Assembly (NCBI GenBank): GCA_015179025.1
Contig: WHUX01000002.1
Location: 62,001 to 126,000 of the forward strand
Direction: 5' to 3'
DNA: 64,000 nucleotides
From: Terfezia claveryi
Taxonomy: Eukaryota > Ascomycota > Pezizomycetes > Pezizales > Pezizaceae
The translations under genes and the position numbers were made by a program. Every line of letters begins with the position of its first letter. The first letter of the stretch is position 1. The notes under the pieces are model-generated. The model did not search any database, was not told where the DNA came from, and saw nothing but the letters and a program-made list of their open reading frames with translations. Positions 60,376 to 64,000 of this stretch are shown piece by piece.

Positions 60376-60915
60376 TCAACCTAGGACTGGATAGGGAGCA
60401 CCTACGGGATATATCTCAGCCTTATCCCAATCCCAGACGTTCCCGGCAGTGTATGGGTCGGCTTTGAGCGTGGCGATGGCTTCTTCAAAAGAAGAGGCGA
60501 GGAGGATGAGGGCGGAACCGGCGAAGGGGATGGGGGTTTCGGAAGGGTGGGTGGGGCGGTCAAGCATGATTCCTAGTGGTGGTGTTAGTAGCTATATCTT
60601 GTAAATGTTAGGTAGGCGGAGGTGGGGAAATGCAGTGCGGGCCGGCAGATGAGGGGGATGGAAATGGGAGGCTACCTCCGTAGGAGATCCTGCCGGCATC
60701 AGAGAGGGACTTCATATTTACTAGGTGCTTCCTATGTAAAACCTTTAATAAATTATCTAGAAAATCTTTGAAAAATAAACCAGGTTGGAAATTGGAAATA
60801 AAGGGAGATAGATGCTTACATACTCCCGAACAGCCAACCTCCTAGGAAGCGCATCCGCTTGATCAGGCATCACACAGAGCCATTCGTATTTAACTGGTTC
60901 GGTTGAGGTGGACAT
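60376..60915 (-). CDS. YCII-domain protein
   Basis: Three exons on minus: 60915-60824, 60731-60676 and 60572-60376, with introns of 92 and 103 bp. The product is 114 aa. Exon 1 reads MSTSTEPVKYEWLCVMPDQA, exon 2 joins as REKHLVNMKSLSDAGRISYG, and exon 3 gives GIMLDRPTHP, GSALILLASSFEEAIATLKA, DPYTAGNVWDWDKAEIYPVG. This is a whole YCII fold (ferredoxin-like alpha/beta barrel), including the DPYTxxxVW motif. Fungal members are small cytosolic or mitochondrial proteins of unknown reaction, distantly related to bacterial YciI and muconolactone-isomerase-like enzymes. The gene is complete. Confidence 0.9.
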
Positions 60916-63236
60916 ATTTTTGCTCTGGCTCTAGGCGCGATGAATTTCGGGGTCTTGACTTGCTTGATAGATGAGGGGATCCGGAGGAAGTTGGAGTTGG
61001 TTCTTAAACCTCGGGTCAACATTGCAGGTGCAGGTGTGCTTTGTTAGGGCAGCGCAGCAGCAAATTACAGTAGAGGTGACAATGAGATGCCGAAGGAGCG
61101 ATAAGGTGACTAGGTAAACCGCAGTTTAAATATTAATTTTCAGCACAGTATCATAGACGGCCTACAAGTTGAGTGTGCTACGACTAGGATACTTGTATTA
61201 CTCTATGGTCCTCCAAGATCAAAACTATTATTGTATGTAGATAGATAGGTCAAATACCTGGACTACACAGCGAATAATGAATTTAATAACGATGAATCTA
61301 GAAGTGGAAAGGTGCATATTAGGTGCACCTAAACATGGGCCCCCTGTGATTGAATATAAATTTTAACAGAGAAAAGCAATTCGCAGTGTTAAAGTCTGTA
61401 CTGCTATCATTAATACACTAGATTGAATTCTTCAAAGGGCATCTCAAGAAGATTAAGCTATACCTCTATTCTTGGTATTGGTTGTTACATGTAGCTGTGT
61501 GTGGTGGTGATGGATGACGGGGCGTTGGCGGGGCGGAGTAGAGAGTCTCTCTCAATGAGAGTACTCAGTTGTGCTATTATTTCTGTGTGTGTAATTACAA
61601 GTATACATATAGAAGAACAGTAATGGGGAAGTGACAAGTGTGAGGTCCTTCCTTATACATAGAATCAAGATTGGTGGAGATTACAGATACTTACATTTCC
61701 TCCTCCAACACCGCCTCGGGAGTTGGAAAGATTATAGTATGAAAACAAGATTGTGGCCACCATATAAGCCGCACCTGTATCTGATGCAAGTTTTCCCTTA
61801 ACCTATACTATATATGAAGAGAACAATATGCGAAGCTGAATCTTGTACATGTAAAACCGACAGTTTCTTTACAGATACCGACTGCTCATCTCGTGATTAC
61901 AAACGTAAGTGTGTACCTGTATTCATGATTAAAGAAGAATCGAGATTGCATTTCAGAACGGCAGCATATAAGCTTCAGGGTAACCGTATCATTCCTTAGC
62001 TCAGATATCATGAGTGGAATTTAGTGCAGAGAAGTCATGATAATGTAGCCTCAACCTCACATTCCTTCTAGTTATTCTCCATTCCCCTTTATTCAATGCA
62101 TGATACAAGCAATCCACCACAACCAAGTACTTATCTATCCACCTCTATAGAGTGTCTCTGTAGTAACAAAATATGTAACCCTCGTGACGAACCATCTGCC
62201 ACTATTCCCCCTTACTACTAATACGTACATCACACACTATTACCCATTTTTATCCTCGTATCTTTTAATGACTGTTTCATAGCCTATTCTTCTTGGACTC
62301 TATGGTGATGACGGGCATTTCTTCGATAACAGAGATTCAATCCATCACAACAAATTCCTCCATCTGGCCGTCTGTCGAGATAATCTTTCCCTCCCACTCC
62401 AAGTGAATATCCTGTCTCGGAAATATGATAGCGACTTAACGCTGGCTACGCTGGAACCAGCACCCGCTATCCTTTCGGTGTTGAGATATTCCAATAGCCG
62501 TCCATAAATATCTCCTTAATGCCCCCTACATAATCTGTCTGCGTAATGCAGCATGTTAATGTTCATTTAGTTCATAGGGAACCCGAGTCTCTTGAAATGT
62601 CCTTCTGGAATATGAAAGTTTCCATTTTTGATGCTGGTAATTGCTTGAAGCCTAGCCTCTTTCCCAGTCTCTCGAGCTCTCGAGTTTTGCTAACGCCTTA
62701 GTAGAGCCTGGGTTGGATGTGGTCCTACTCATATCCGACTTTATGCATTAAGTATTTCTACGAGACAACCAGACTAGGTAATTACATGCACTAACTCAAC
62801 CTGGAAGAGAGATGATGTAAGCCACGTTATCAGGTCTGCCAAGCTGTCAGCTGTTAATATCTCATGCACCAACAACTACAGACCACAGACATATACCCAT
62901 AGATACATATCCCCCCAGGTTTGGATTGAACTCTTCCCTTTCCCGTTCCCTCCTCCCTTAATGCTCTATTTTATATAAGGATGCCGAAGTTAAGGGTTTG
63001 GGCGAAGGAGCAGTTAAAGATGTCGACCAGAAAGCTTACGGGAAAGGCAAGAGCTCATATCTCTTAATTATAGCCAGTAGATAGCTAACCCCGTAGGATA
63101 GAACCTGACGATGCCGTTTGCGGCAATTACGATGGCTACATTGTTGTTCATATGTTAGCTCTTCCCAGCTCTCTGATTAGTTTCTACAATATCTTGCCAT
63201 ACCCTATATCTACCACTGATTTTACCAAATTCCAAA
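60916..63236. other. Intergenic, no gene supported
   Basis: About 2.3 kb upstream of the YCII gene. Short frames (for example 61814-61999) have no coding evidence. A stretch at 62986-63050 reads KDAEVKGLGEGAVKDVDQKA in one frame and could be an exon of a small hydrophilic protein, but no start or splice partner was found. Confidence 0.45.
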
Positions 63237-63584
63237 TTGATTCCCAAGTTCATAAATCCCCCTAATACCCACCCCTCTTCCCCATGTACACTTGCCAACT
63301 ATTGCAAAGATTCCCGCTCTTCCATCCACGCGGCCAAAGCCAACGCAGCCCTCCACCGAGAAGCCGACGGCGGGCAGATCTCGTGGCAAAAACAGTCACT
63401 GAGGCAACATGGGATATTGGAGACACCGACAAAAAAGAATCCAGACCCGGTGGGGTCGGCGCTGGATAGGGTCGCTGGGAGCGTGCCCCAGGAAAAAGGG
63501 GGAATTGCGCCAGTGGGGTTGGTGGGGAGGGATGTGACGGAGGAGAAGATTAGGGAGAGGGTGGCGGAGGGAAGGGGTAGGTAG
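63237..63584 (+). CDS. Hypothetical small hydrophilic protein (possible terminal exon)
   Basis: The frame is open from 63237 to the TAG at 63582-63584. From about 63325 the composition becomes coding-like, with GC-rich third positions: SSIHAAKANAALHREADGGQ, SLRQHGILETPTKK, DPVGSALDRVAGSVPQEKGG, GLVGRDVTEEKIRERVAEG. The first 30 codons look non-coding, so an upstream splice acceptor is likely. It could pair with the exon-like stretch at 62986-63050. No family recognised. Confidence 0.35.
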   Translation: MIPKFINPPNTHPSSPCTLANYCKDSRSSIHAAKANAALHREADGGQISWQKQSLRQHGILETPTKKNPDPVGSALDRVAGSVPQEKGGIAPVGLVGRDVTEEKIRERVAEGRGR

Positions 63585-64000
63585 CTTATATAGTTGTAAG
63601 AATCGTTGAGGTGGTGGCCATGAGGTTATGATAGTGGAGGGAGGGATGCGTGTGTAGGATAAGGCGAAAAAGCCACCGTGAATATCGAAGAATAGTTAGC
63701 TTAACCATATACAATACAGGCACGTGACTCCACTTTTGCCAAACTCAGCCCCGAACATTACGCCTCATCTAACACCCGCTTCTCGCCCAAATCCCCCCCA
63801 AATCCCATTTACCCATACGCCGCGGACCCTGAAGAATCTCGGTCTTGTGCACTTTTTCTTATTTCCCCGGCCCCTGCACCTGGCCATACCACAATTGGCG
63901 AATCAATTCAATTGCCCTCGTAGAGTGCATACCCCGCGGCCAGCTGATCCCTACTTGCAGCAGCTCTCGCTCGCGTGCTGTTTCAGGGGATTAAGGTAGT
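63585..64000. other. Window end, unassigned
   Basis: Open frames continue to the right edge, but the sequence is C-rich without motifs. It may be the promoter of a gene beyond the window. Confidence 0.4.

Overview
The window reads as nuclear DNA of a filamentous ascomycete fungus (probably Pezizomycotina; I cannot place the genus). The reasons are short spliceosomal introns (about 45-230 bp, GTAAGT-like donors, CTAAC/CTAAT branch sites close to the acceptor), fungal gene families (GH72 glucanosyltransferase, Rqc1, an SH3-containing RasGEF, an AAAP amino-acid permease) and fungal-type transposons carrying transition-type stop codons. Exon models were built by eye from splice signals and family motifs.

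Layout. 1-3437: a divergent pair, a mitochondrial ABC1/ADCK1-type kinase (-, runs off the left edge) and an SCP2-type thiolase (+). 3860-8181: three nested transposons. An internally deleted PIF/Harbinger-like copy is interrupted by a TA-flanked Tc1/mariner-type element, which is itself interrupted by a near full-length Harbinger-like element with transposase and Myb/SANT-like genes. 8182-9860: miniature inverted-repeat elements and tandem repeats, including a TA-flanked MITE whose empty site is preserved nearby. 11824-21739: three intact genes on +, Rqc1/TCF25, a DHX35-type DEAH helicase and a multipass MHYT-domain protein. 23250-24835: GPI-anchored GH72 beta-1,3-glucanosyltransferase (-). 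27085-27530: a badly decayed Tc1-type transposase. 28698-31855: a SERF/4F5 gene whose first coding exon is 8 nt, and a nine-exon amino-acid permease (both -).

31856-40951 is gene-poor; the best gene there is a small mitochondrial/coiled-coil membrane protein (34529-35214). 40952-44768: Cdc25-like RasGEF. 47381-48737: an aldo-keto reductase with an apparent 1-nt frameshift. 48977-55020: a 6-kb Mutator-like element with about 330-bp terminal inverted repeats, very large subterminal arrays in opposite orientation and a transposase with one premature stop. 55394-58356: an Ecm25/p50RhoGAP-like protein. 60376-60915: a YCII-domain protein. The rest is intergenic.

The host genes are housekeeping or signalling genes (ribosome quality control, splicing, Ras and Rho control, wall remodelling, amino-acid uptake) with no evident shared pathway. 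Apart from the arrangement of mobile elements I saw no gene cluster or defence-like system. The most unusual structures are the Mutator-like element with its giant fold-back arrays and the triple nest at 3860-8181.
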